NCBI GenBank assembly: GCA_037074615.1
Contig: CM073520.1
Coordinates: 33,351,527-33,415,526, forward strand
Source of the DNA: Leucaena leucocephala
Lineage: Eukaryota; Streptophyta; Magnoliopsida; Fabales; Fabaceae
Length of the DNA: 64,000 nt
Direction of reading: 5' to 3'
Shown: in pieces, positions 1 to 10,895 of the stretch
Layout of the letters: every line of letters starts with the position of its first letter
Position numbering within the stretch: the first letter of the stretch is position 1
Program-made: the position numbers and the translations under genes
Notes under the pieces: model-generated
Database searches by the model: none
Seen by the model: only the letters and a program-made list of their open reading frames with translations
What the model was told of the DNA's origin: nothing

Positions 1-3000
1 AATTCGTCTAAGGACTTTATAAGGCCCAAAGAACCGAGGAGATAGCTTCTCAAATCGTCGTTTAGCTAAAGATTTTTGGCGGTAAGGCTGCAACCTCAAC
101 CATACCACATCACCTTGTGTAAATTGGAGATCCCTGCGGTGCTTGTCGGCTTGAATTTTCATACGGTTTTGTGCCTTCAACAAGTTATCGCGCAGAACCC
201 TTAGCATATCATCCCTTAGCTCCAATTGCTCTTCTAAGTCAGTGACGGAGGTTTCTCCCTTGACATAAGGAAGTAATGGGGGTGGGTCTCTTCCATACAC
301 CAGATTAAATGGCGTATTTCCAGCAGCCACATGATAACTTGTGTTGAAAGAGAATTCTGCCCAGCACAAGTAGTCACCCCATTCCTTAGGTTGCTCATGT
401 GTGAAGCAACGCAAATATGTTTCCAGACAGCGGTTCACTACTTCAGTTTGACCATCAGATTGGGGGTGGTATGCCGTGCTCATGTTCAGGCGAGTTTGGC
501 TCAAACGAAATAGTTCCTGCCAGAATATGCTTAAAAAAAGGGGATCCTGATCAGAGACTAGTGACCGAGGCATACCATGTAGGCGTACAATCTCTTTGCA
601 GAATAGTTGAGCCACGGACTTGGCAGTATATGGATGGGACAAGGCTATGAAATGGGCGTACTTGCTCAGCCGGTCCACTACTACCAAAATCACGTCATAA
701 CCCCTAGACTTTGGGAGGCCAGTAATGAAGTCGAGGGATATATCCTCCCAAATTCTTTCAGGAACAGGGAGAGGCTGGAGAAGACCTGCAGGAGCCAGTG
801 TTTGATATTTGTTCTGCTGACATGCCGTGCATTGCTGAATGTAATGTTTGACATCTTGCTTCATCCCTTTCCAAAATAGGTGAACACTCAGCCTTTGTAA
901 GGTTTTTAGATAGCCGTCGTGGCCCCCTGTAGGCGTAGCATGGGCTTCTTCCATCAGTTTACTTCTGAGTCCTGCTTGATTGGGTATAACCAATCTAGAT
1001 TTGAAATACAGTCTGCCCCTGAATATGCTATAATTAGATTTGGGGTCAGGATTCTGCTGTAAGTCGCTGATTATAGCCTTTGTGACAGGATCATCTTGCA
1101 GTGCGTGAGGTAGTTGTGCAAGATCATTTACCATAGGCACCACTAATTGGAAGAAATCTGCTTGTTGGGGGCGGCGAGATAATGAATCAGCTGCAGAGTT
1201 CTCCTTTCCTGATTTATAAGAAATTGTGAAATCAAATGGAAGCAATTTGATTAAAAGTCGCTGCTGCGAATTAGTCACAATTCGTTGATCCAGTAAGTGT
1301 TTTAGACTGTAATGATCTGTTTGAACCCGGAAATGGTGGCCTAGGAGATAGTGTCACCATTTTTGAATAGCCAGGACCAGTGCCAGCAACTCCTGGTCAT
1401 AAGTTGATTTATAACGGTTGGAGAAGGAGAAGCCTTTGCTGAAATAGGCTACTGGGTGGCCTTCTTGCATTAGAACAGCCCCAATCCCATTCAGGGATGC
1501 ATCACAGGCGACGGTAAATTCAAGATTAAAGTTGGCCTCAGTACCGGAGTTGTGGTTAAGGCATCCTTGAGGGCCTCAAAAGCAGAATGTGCCTGTTCTG
1601 ACCATTTGAAGGAGTCTTTTTTGGTCAAGTCTGTCAATGGCCTAGCAATTAACCCATAGTTTCTCACAAATCGTCGGTAATAGCCTGTGAGTCCCAGGAA
1701 CCCACGCAGTTCCTTAGCATTGGTTGGTGTGGGCCAATTAATTACTGCTGCGATTTTCTCAGGTACTACCTCCACTCCTTGTTGGGAGACAATGTGGCCC
1801 AAATAATCGATCTTGGTTTGCCCCAAAAAGCATTTCTTCACATTGGCATAGAAGGATTGCTTCTGCAAGATTTGGAAAACAATACGAAGGTGCTCCAAAT
1901 GTTGGTGAGCAGTGGAACTGTAGATCAATATGTTGTCAAAAAAGACAAGTATAAATTTCCTCAAGTAGGGCCTGAATAGCTCATTCATAATTGATTGAAA
2001 AGTAGCAGGAGCATTTGTGAGGCCAAAGGGCATTACTACAAATTCGTAGTGACCCGAGTGGGTTCTGAATGCAGTCTTATGAATATCTGAAGGTAGTACA
2101 AGTATTTGATGGTAACTGGACCTTAGATCAATTTTTGAAAAATAAGCGGCTCCATGTAATTCATCCAGTAATTCATCAATATTTGGGATAGGATACTTAT
2201 CTGGTATTGTGATACGGTTGAGACATCGGTAGTCTATGCAAAGCCGCCATGATCCATCTTTCTTGCTTACTAGCAATACAGGGCTGGCAAAGGGACTAGA
2301 ACTGGGTCTAATGAACCCACGTTTCAGCAACTCCTCAATCTGTGATTCAATCTCATTTTTTTGATAATGGGGGTAACGTTAGGGTCTCAAGTTAGGAGGA
2401 GAGGAGTTTGGCAGTAAGGTAATGGGGTGGTAGTGGCCTCGGGCAGGGGGTAATGCAGTGGGCTCGGTGAATATAGTAGCAAACTCACAGCATACAGATT
2501 TCACGTTTATTGTCTCGGCCTCTATAGATTCAGTTGTCAACAATAAGCTTTGAAATTGTACATCAGCTTTGGGATTAGAGATCACTCCTTGTAGCTTATA
2601 CTTCTTCCCATTTACCCAGAATATCATGAACATCTCTTTCCAGTTAGCTTGAATGGTATTTAAGGAAGCTAACCATTTGATCCCCAAAACTAAATCAGCA
2701 CCTCCCAATGAGAAAGGGAAGAAATCTTGCTTGATCACTAAGTCTGCAATTCTGACCTCTACAGCAGAACACACGCGGTTACACTTAACCGTGCTGCCAT
2801 TACCAATTTGAACCCCAAATGGCTGAACTAGTTGCACTGGGAGTTGTAATTCGGACACCACCGCTTCTGATACAAAGTTATGCGTTGACCCACTATCCAC
2901 CAAGATGAGGATGTCTCGGCCATAAATGTTACCTAGCAACCTCATGGTGGATGCTGATGCTTTTCCTAGGATAGCGTTGAAGGAGATTTCGGCATCTGCT

Positions 3001-4025
3001 GGCTCTGCTTCAGCGTCTAGTTCTTCAATTAACGGAGGCATCACCTCTTCTCCTTCTTCTGTGATTTCCATCAGGGAGAGTGACCCAGAGCACCTGTGAC
3101 CAGGACGGAATGGCTCGCCGCACCTGAAGCAAAGTCCTTTCTCACGACGGCGCTGGTGTTCTAGAGACGCGGCCGAAGAAACAGGTTTAGTGCCAGAGGG
3201 CGATGCGAATGCTGTTTTGCTGGTGTTCGTTGAACCAGTTCTGGCGTCACGGGTACTGTAGCTTGGGAAACTTGGGTTGGTCCGGTTCTGGCCAGAGTGA
3301 AGATTGGGCTTGGGTACCACAGTAAACTTAAGTTTGTTCTCATATTCCAGCGCAAGGCTAGTGGCCCGATAGACAGTGCATGGTTTATGGATCCTCACAT
3401 CTGCCTTGAGCTCTTCTTTCAGCCCATTAATAAAAACCCCGATTAAGCAATGTTCTGGCCAGTTCTTCGCATGAGCAGACCGTCGTGCAAACTCAGCACG
3501 GTATTCTGATACAGTACCGTTTTGCCGAATGCTACATAGATATTCATCCGGGTTTTGGTACTCTGGAGGTCCGTAACATTCCTGTAGTGCCTTGACTAAC
3601 TCATCCCAATAGACAACTGTTCGCTCTCCGTTGATCCAGGAGAAGAGGTCAAGTGCGTCACCTTCGAGATTCATAGAGGCAACGTCTACCTTCATGTCTT
3701 CCGGAGTCTCATAGTATCTGAAATACTTCTCATCCTTCAAAATCCATCCTCTCGGGTCTCCTCCACTGAACTTGGGAAACTCGATTCTTGTATAAGGCAT
3801 GCGGCGTCGGAAATGCGATTCTGGGTCATCCTCGTTATCGGCTTCCCAGTGTGAGCGTTGGTGTCCTCTCCATCGATTACGTTCCGTCGCAGCTTCCAAG
3901 CTCGCTACTCTGTCTGCCAGAACCTCAAGGGTCTGAAGACGCTCGGCTATGGTGTTTAGGGGGTCGTTCGTGCCAACCAAGGGATTTTCTGGTGGTGGAT
4001 GGTGTGATGATCTGGTTTCAACCAT
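1..4025 (-). pseudogene. degenerate gag-pol polyprotein of the left Ty3/gypsy element
   Basis: The reading frame starts at the ATG at 4025, beside the PBS. Visible in order: gag (about 4025-3160), a zinc knuckle CFRCGEPFRPGHRC (about 3130-3090), an aspartic protease with LVDSGSTHNF (about 2920-2880), RT from about 2330 with DYRCLN and the active-site block VFFDNILIYS (about 1945-1915), RNase H (about 1530-1300) and integrase with its HHCC region and DDE core (about 900-1). Lesions: an in-frame TAA at 2381-2379 between protease and RT, a one-base frameshift near 1535 where RT passes into RNase H, and a TGA at 1356-1354 in RNase H, probably from a CGA arginine codon. The second catalytic Asp of the RT motif is Asn. 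No functional product is expected. Confidence 0.9.
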
Positions 4026-4038
4026 GGCTCTGATGCCA
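4025..4038 (-). other. tRNA-iMet primer-binding site, one mismatch
   Basis: On the minus strand this reads TGGCATCAGAGCCA. The plant initiator methionine tRNA 3' end pairs with TGGTATCAGAGCCA, so there is one mismatch at the fourth base. It lies directly inside the 5' LTR as required for minus-strand priming. Confidence 0.85.
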
Positions 4039-4041
4039 AAT

Positions 4042-4458
4042 TGGTAGAGGCCGATCGATTTAATGAGAGGGAAAAAGAAGAATAGAAAATAAATTCTTCC
4101 ACTGATGAGCAAGGAAGGATCTTTCACTTACTAACAATGGACCTAGGAGAATCTCCAAACAAAAAGAATTACTCTCTGTCCCTTAGTCTGAGGCTCACGG
4201 CCTATTTATAGTACATTTAGAGAGAAAAATAAGGAAAAGAATTCAAAACATAATCAAAAATATCTAAACAGATCCTATCGTTATAGTGGGTAGTTATCCC
4301 ACTTATTGTGCAACTGAAAACAGAAACTAACTAGCAACAAAATAGGAACAAGTAAATCAGCAATAAAATAGCAACAGAAATAATTTATCCCTTAATTCTC
4401 TCTGGCCCGTTTTTTCCTCCTTGAATAAGTCAACCAAGGTTTGTTAGGGGTCTTATCA
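4042..4458 (-). repeat. 5' LTR of the left Ty3/gypsy element (417 bp)
   Basis: It begins TGGTAGAGG and ends TCTTATCA on the plus strand, so it has TG...CA termini. Its boundary lies 3 bp from the PBS. The length (417 bp) matches the 414-bp LTR of the related element at 21527. The far boundary is set by analogy with that element's TTTATATCA terminus and cannot be confirmed without the partner LTR. Confidence 0.75.
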
Positions 4459-5716
4459 AAAAACGCCTATACAAAAACAACTATACCAACAAAATTTTGA
4501 AGAAGAGTGATTTGCACTCATCGTTTGACCACCCACAAATAAAATTATGGTCCATTCATAATTTTCCTAGTTGTATGCTTTCATGATACAAAGTGTTATG
4601 CTTAAATCGAAAAAGAAATACCTAAAATTTTGATGATTGAGATTTAAGACAATCTTAATTGTCATTTAAGACAATCTTAATTATCACTCTAACGGTCTTG
4701 GATTACCTGAAAACATTATAAACATATAAAATCTAAGAGGATGACAAAAACTATTTGGATATCGTGGCACTAGGAAAAGATAGGTGAGAAGAAGAGCATG
4801 GAAAAATGGCGGGGTTTTATAAAATTTGGAAGTTATCTTTTAGTGGGAGTAAATTTGGTTATGAGGGTAAATTATTTAATCATGCTGTATGAGCTAACGT
4901 CAAATTTTTCTTTTTTCCAAAGATCAGACCACATAAATACTTGTATATGCTGATAAATCATAAAACCATATACATACTTGTATATTTTGACAAATCATGC
5001 TGATTAATGCCAAGTCTGAAGCCAAGAATTTGAAGGAACCTACATGTGAAGTTCGGGTTCTCTCTCTTTTAGTTTTCCATGATATGCAGTGACCACAATA
5101 CTTGTTAAAATTTATTAGTATGTCCGCCTTTGACCTAAACCTTTTGTTCAGAACATAGTGAGAGAAAATATTCTGGAAAAAAAATGCATTTTTGGTGTAT
5201 GATGTCTCTTCAATTTTTCCAGAGAGAAAATTACATGTATATATTATGCACACCTAAAAAACAGTAATGAGATGAAAATATATATTTCCTGACATCTCCC
5301 TGATGATAATGGTCAGGCACCTCTTCATTCCTCAAAAATATTTGATTGTGAGTTTATGATTTTCTGATGAAGTTGGGTATATTTAATTACTTTCCAAAAT
5401 GTTGGCTTCCTTAATAGTAACGTTCAAAATCATCTTCAAACAAACGAGAAAGAAATATTTTATTGTATTTCTTATCTCATTAGGCTCATCGTTCAATACT
5501 GTTCTTGAGTTTTTGCCTGCTGGATTTAATGTTTTGAGTGATAGAATATATTTGTTTTTTTGGAGTTATCTTTTCTGCATATGGTGTTGTCTATATCTTC
5601 ATTTTATTCACACACTCACAGTCACTTAATTAAATACCATTGGAAGATGTTTGTCCTGGATGCATTAGTACAATATCAGCTATCACCTCTAAAAAGTAAC
5701 AAATTTTGTATTACAT
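4459..5716. other. intergenic spacer upstream of the GTE gene
   Basis: AT-rich DNA without a recognisable gene. It holds a 22-bp direct tandem repeat at 4642-4663 and 4664-4685 (units differ at one base). Any promoter and 5' untranslated exon of the GTE gene must lie here, but I see no unambiguous TATA box or splice site for one. Short open frames near 4924-5253 and 5399-5629 show no protein features. Confidence 0.6.
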
Positions 5717-5731
5717 ATGGTGTTCTATCAG

Positions 5732-8700
5732 ATGGAAACAGCTGGTGCCCCAAGTTCAGATGGTAGAAATAATAATCCAGGAAATGCTGATGGCTTTACT
5801 CTAGAAGTTGAGAGTTATAGGCATCATGTTGAGGAGATGATTTCAAAGGTTGATAAGGTATGTGTTATAGAAGAGAAAGTTGTTATGTTTCAGAAATGAT
5901 AAGAAGTGAAGTAAGTTGTTTGATTGTTAGTTTTAGTTGGAAGTGTAACCAAATGAAAGACAATCCCTTTCTTACTCTAGCTGGTATATGTATGAGCCAG
6001 ATGAGTTGCAGGAGTTGTTGAATCCATCAACGAAGTTCTGTTGAAGAATTTTTTGTCTAGAACCTTGTATCGATCATGATCTATCATGCTTCCCAAAATT
6101 AACTACATATTACAGTTCCTTGTATACAATGACCGGTGAAAGATGTGCTACTAGCTGATACTTGGTAGACAACAATCAGAGAACACTTGTATTTCAATAA
6201 AATGTTTTTGTCAGTTCGGTTGTTGAACTGCTTACCAGAAATCTTTCAAGTTTAATAATCACTTTTTTACTGTTTAATGGCTTCTCTGGAGGAGTGCAGT
6301 TCCCTTAACAAATGTCACAAGATATGCAAATCAATATAAAATTTAAAATCCATATAGCATGAATAGCGTGGCTCATTTCGTGCTTTGTGTAACCTTTTCT
6401 GGTTGGATCTTTTTCCACACATTGTATAGCATGCAACTTTGTTTTTATGCATTCAATATCACTTCACATATTCCAATAGAATTTAAATGCTAGAAAAGTT
6501 AAGCACAACTTTGAGGGACTTCTAAGTTATTCTCCTTATGTGCAATGGAAAATGTCTAGTTATATTGAATAAAGCACAATAGAATAGTTTAGGTTTCTGT
6601 ATTTTGATCCTTTCTTTTTTGCATAAAATGAGTTCTGCAATAGAACAGTCTTACAGTGAATTAGAAACAAAGGACTAGGGAAGATGGTAGATAAGGGTAA
6701 AGAAATTACTTCTTTAGGTGATATTCACTTCAACAATAAACGGTATAGAGAGATTAAAATGCTATCATATTTAACTGTATTGTTCTTGAAGTTTGTTTAT
6801 AGATTTACATTTGTATTTTTCCCGCAGCTTGAGAAACGGTTAAATGAGATTGAAAATTTTTACTCAAACGTGAACAAGAAGCAAGCAAACACAGCAAAGA
6901 GTAGCTCTGCTACTAAAGATAAAGATAAGGACAAACATCTACCGAGTATTAAGAAACAACAACAGGATGCATCACGTAGAGAAGCTGATGCTGCAAAGAG
7001 AATGCAGGATCTTATGCGCCAGTTTGGCACAATATTACGTCAGGCAATGCAACCTATCTGTTATTATTTGTTTACATATGCTTTAGTTGTGGAGTGTGCT
7101 ATCTGTGTGAACATCTGTTTTGTTGGTTGGTTCTCTGTTACAATCAGGTTTAAAGTGTTATGCCAGGTAAATTGAGGAGGAAATGCCATATGGTTATTTT
7201 CAGTGTAGTTACTGTGAAAGGCCAACTTGAGCTAACTGAACTTGGATGTCGGCTAAGCATTTAAAATTATGGTTTTGGTTTATTTTGACAATTCCATGCT
7301 ATCATTAACCACCTTGTTTATTCCACGGATCCAAACACTTCTTTTTTTCATATCATCTGTTTTAGTTCAAGTGTCATTCGAGCATTATAACAATGGGGGA
7401 AATGTTCATTCCTTGTCCTTGCCATCCTCATTCTTTATATGTAACTTTATTTTCAAGACTAGGTAAGATAAGATGGCACAGTGCTTTTTCTGTGCTTCAA
7501 GTTCAGAAGGCTTTTGTGAGGATGTATTAGAGATGAAAACCTTTGTGCAGCAGTGTAGCCTAAATCTTACGGGTCAAATGTTAGGGACATTTGATTTCCT
7601 TGACCGGCATTTAGGTTTGTAAAATAGAATAGTTTACACAAGAATATTGGTATATTTCATTGCGTGATGTCAAGTAAGGTGATTGCTTGCATTTTTCTCC
7701 TGATTCTGCAAAGTGGTTTTTAGTATAATGGTAACTTGGGTCCTTGCTATGTCTTTATTGTCATTAAATTGTAGATGAGATAAAGCCCTAAGGTATTAAA
7801 TGTCTTCTGATATTTTGAATTGCAAATCAAGTTCCATACTTATTGGTCTCTTTCTATCAGATCACACAACACAAGTGGGCATGGCCCTTTATGCAACCTG
7901 TGGATGTGGAGGGACTTGGTTTACATGACTACTATGAGGTATATTTCAATATTCTATTGTAAACTTCCTATTGGTGCATTCTCATTTATATGGCCTTTTT
8001 TGGGTATTACTTGAGAGCTTCGTTTCATGTGTTTTAATTTGATTTATCTAGAGGATTTCTTATCTTTTTCTTGTAACTCATTTAGATTCTCCTTTGATGT
8101 ATTTTACTCTAATAGTGAATGGATTTGAATTACTTATAAGATATACTTGTTAATCACATATAATTGACTGAGTAAACCTTTTGTCGAGTATTAGTTGCTC
8201 TGGGTATCTGGTTGATTCTCATTAAAGGATAAGAAGTATCTGGTTAGCCTTGAAATATAGTAGAGTGGTAGATGTCACATCAATTATTCAGATCTGATAT
8301 TTTGGATGTACACAGATATGTCTGTTGCTACTAACTTAACTAATAAATTTTGCTAGTGGATGACTGAACTTTAATTAATTAGCAAATGACATATAGGTGA
8401 TTGTCATTGTGCCGGACAAGAATCTAGGGCACGTTTCGGTGTCTTGCTTCTTGTTGCCATCGGACTGTAATAAGGTCAGGTGCTGATGGAAACATATTGG
8501 CTTCTAACTTTTGGGGTGGGGATTACACTGTTGGATATCCCCTGTTGATGGTGTCAGAACTATTTGCTTAGGCAGGGAGAGAAGGCATGTGATGGAAGAT
8601 ATCAAATTTGTAGCGATTTTCCTGTTTTTTTTTTGTTTTAATTCTGTTCAGTGTACTTTGTTTTTTTTTATTGTTCCGTGTCATGTTTTTCTTTTGTGAA

Positions 8701-10645
8701 TTCTTGTTAGTGCAAGTAATCTGTGTTGACTTTTTCCTATAAGTAGTAATCAAGTGTACAGTTTGTGCTTTTTCAAATGATGAGACATACTGTAGGTTTC
8801 TGTTATATAGCAATTCTGTGAACATGTTATTTGCTCACCTTGTTGCATCAGTTGCGAATTAGCTTGCATTAGTTGGCCTTTGATTGATTTGTTGTAAATG
8901 ATGCATGGTAGGTTATTGATAAGCCTATGGATTTCAGTACCATTAAGAATCAGATGGAGGCTAAGGATGGCACTGGATATAAAAATGTCCGGGAAATATG
9001 TGCTGATGTCAGATTGATTTTCAAGAATGCTATGAAATATAATGATGAGAGAAGTGATGTTCATGTGATGGCAAAAACTTTGCTGGCAAAGTTTGAGGAG
9101 AAATGGTTGCTACTTCTGCCAAAAGTTACCGAAGAGGTAACTTATTTTCAACAAAGTACATTCCCCGAGACCAATTATTATGTGGAATAGAATTTGATTT
9201 TAAATTGAGATATGTTTTCTGTTTCATTCTAGAGACTTCTAAGTTGTTTTTTTTGAAGAAAAGAAAACTGAAAAAATTTGTATTATTAACGTCAGTTTCT
9301 TGATGCATTAATGTATCATGTGGGGCTCTTAAATTATAGGAAAAAAGGCGAGAAGAAGAAGAAGCAGAAGCGAAGATAGCCATGCAACTTGCTCAAGAGG
9401 CTGCTCATGCCAAAATGACTAGAGACTTGAGTAAGGAGGTATTAGTTTTACAACTTTATTGAGAGGTACTATTTTGAACTGCAAGAAAAATTATTCACAA
9501 AATCTATGCTATTTTCAAATATAATGAAGATACTTTGTCTTGTTTAGCTAAAATCTTTACTTGGGTCTGATGAAAGACGTTGCTTAAGATGTCATTTGTA
9601 TCTTACCAGCTGTATGAAGTTGATATGCATTTAGAAGAACTAAGAGAGATGGTTGCCAAAAGATGCAGGTTGGGTCTATTGCAATTGGTTCTTTTTTTTT
9701 AAAAAAAAAATGTATTTTCTCCCCTGCTCCTAAAGCTAAATTTAACAAAATGATTGCAGAAAAATGTCAACTGAAGAGAAAAGAAAGCTTGGAGTTGCCC
9801 TCGCCAAACTATCTACTGAAGATATCAGCAAAGCATTGGAAATTGTTGCACAAAATAATCCAAGCTTCCAAGCGACTGCTGAAGAGGTGGATCTTGACAT
9901 AGATGCTCAGGTCAATATTTATATCCCTCTCCATGTTTCTTTCTATTTTTCAAAAAAGGTTTTTCTAGTGTAGTTGACCAAAGAGAATGTTTAACAAGGT
10001 TATCGAGCGAAATCTCATGCCCAACAAGTTATTCAAGGACTTGGGTTTTGATAGAGCACAACAGTATTGTGTATTCCATATAGCCAACTCTAATTAGTAG
10101 GATAAGCCTTATTGATGTTGTTGTTGAAGGTTTTCTAGTGTAGTCTTTGCCTAGTAGGTTCCACTTGCAGTGGAGTGAGAACTAACAATAAAAAAATATT
10201 AATCTGAATTGTCACAAAAATGAATGCATATAATGGCATTTAGAAATAGAAAGAAAGAAAATACATGATACCTGTAAAGACGGAATATAGGTTCAACGCA
10301 TTTCATATTTTTCTTATCTTATTCATATTTTTCTTATCTTACTCTTTCTCTAAATACATGAATGTTGAGGATGTGTATTAAAGTCCCCTGGGATCAAGTG
10401 TGATAACTATTTGCTGCAAGTTGATTCAACGAGCATGTTCGTAATTCTGTGTGTTCTTGAAGCAGAGTGACTCGACCTTGTGGAGGTTAAAATTTTTCGC
10501 GAAGGAGGCTTTAGAGAGTCAGGGCAAGAATTCAGGAAGCATAGGCAATGGCACGGAAAACCGTAACACTGACAAACGGAGGAAAGATATATGTGATGCT
10601 ATTGCCAAGACATCGAAGAAGAAGGCTAAGAAGCCCAATGAGTAA
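5732..10645 (+). CDS. GTE1/GTE6: bromodomain-NET transcription factor, GTE1/GTE6 type
   Basis: BET-family nuclear protein that reads acetylated histone tails and regulates transcription; Arabidopsis GTE1/IMB1 promotes germination and GTE6 acts in leaf development. Coding exons: 5732-5857, 6828-7043, 7861-7938, 8912-9136, 9340-9438, 9610-9668, 9760-9910, 10466-10645; all phases close, giving 377 aa (Arabidopsis GTE1 is about 386). Visible parts: a coiled/basic region (residues 43-95), the bromodomain (about 100-215) with FMQPVDVEGLGLHDYY, VIDKPMDFSTIK and the acetyl-lysine-binding Asn in KYND (N184), then the NET domain (about 250-330) and a lysine-rich tail. The start is ATG 5732 (METAG); an in-frame ATG at 5717 adds five residues, and a TAA at 5690 closes the frame upstream. 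Intron 2 has a GC donor. Intron 7 contains a truncated LINE. Orthology to GTE6 rather than GTE1 is inferred from the neighbouring genes. Confidence 0.93.
7044..7860 (+). other. GC-AG intron inside the bromodomain coding region
   Basis: The exon ends ...ATTACGTCAG and the intron starts GCAATG; it ends TTTCTATCAG. Both flanking exons (216 and 78 nt) keep the reading frame and join the family-conserved sequence TILRQ to ITQHKWAW exactly. No GT donor lies close enough to give the same junction. GC-AG introns are spliced by the major spliceosome and make up about one percent of plant introns. Confidence 0.85.
9974..10126 (+). mobile_element. 5'-truncated RTE LINE remnant in GTE intron 7
   Basis: About 153 bp matching the 3' end of the RTE LINE at 49903-53065, from the AAAGAGAA...ATCGAGCG segment through GTTTTGATAGAGCACAA to a short GTT tail. 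It is flanked by a target-site duplication, AAGGTTTTTCTAGTGTAG at 9956-9973 and AAGGTTTTCTAGTGTAG at 10127-10143, one base apart. That is the expected product of 5'-truncated target-primed reverse transcription. Confidence 0.88.
10302..10341. repeat. 20-bp tandem repeat, two copies, in GTE intron 7
   Basis: The unit TTCATATTTTTCTTATCTTA-like occurs at 10302-10321 and again at 10322-10341, pyrimidine-rich and on the sense strand ahead of the last exon. Confidence 0.7.
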
Positions 10646-10767
10646 TTCTTTGGGACTCAAAACGGAGGTATCTGAAAAGAGTTTTCCTTCCAAAATGAAA
10701 ACACCTGTCTTGTTTGGCTTTAGTCTCTTCAGTTATAGCTATACCCATTTCTTGCGGGTGCTTTCTA

Positions 10768-10895
10768 AGGCCTATGGTTTCATTAATGGAGATATCCTGG
10801 TTAATGGCTTATTGGAAGAGTTAGTTTTGGATAAAGCTATTATCGTATAATTCATCTAGCCGACTCTATTAATAAAATGAGATTTCTGTTTTTGT
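10768..10895 (+). mobile_element. older 5'-truncated RTE LINE remnant downstream of GTE
   Basis: The segment TTAGTTTTGGATAAAGC and the following TAATTCATCTAGCCGAC align with the last 120 bp of the RTE LINE at 49903-53065 (GATAGAGCACAATGG, ATCCATGTAGTCGACC). It is more diverged than the other two truncated copies and I could not define a target-site duplication. It begins about 120 bp after the GTE stop codon, so it probably lies in the 3' untranslated region. It contains AATAAA at 10871-10876. Confidence 0.7.

Larger units (their letters stand above)
1..4458 (-). mobile_element. Ty3/gypsy chromovirus-type LTR retrotransposon, truncated by the window edge
   Basis: Read on the minus strand this is 5' LTR (4458-4042), primer-binding site (4038-4025), gag, protease, reverse transcriptase, RNase H and integrase, running off the window at position 1. 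The 3' LTR lies outside the window. Domain order protease-RT-RNase H-integrase places it in Ty3/gypsy. It is related to, but clearly distinct from, the element at 21527-26741: the proteins align throughout while the LTRs share little beyond their ends. The insertion is old, because the coding region has stops and a frameshift and the RT catalytic motif is altered. Assignment to the Reina-like chromoviruses is an inference from the short LTR and the relative at 21527, which carries a chromodomain-like C-terminus. Confidence 0.93.
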
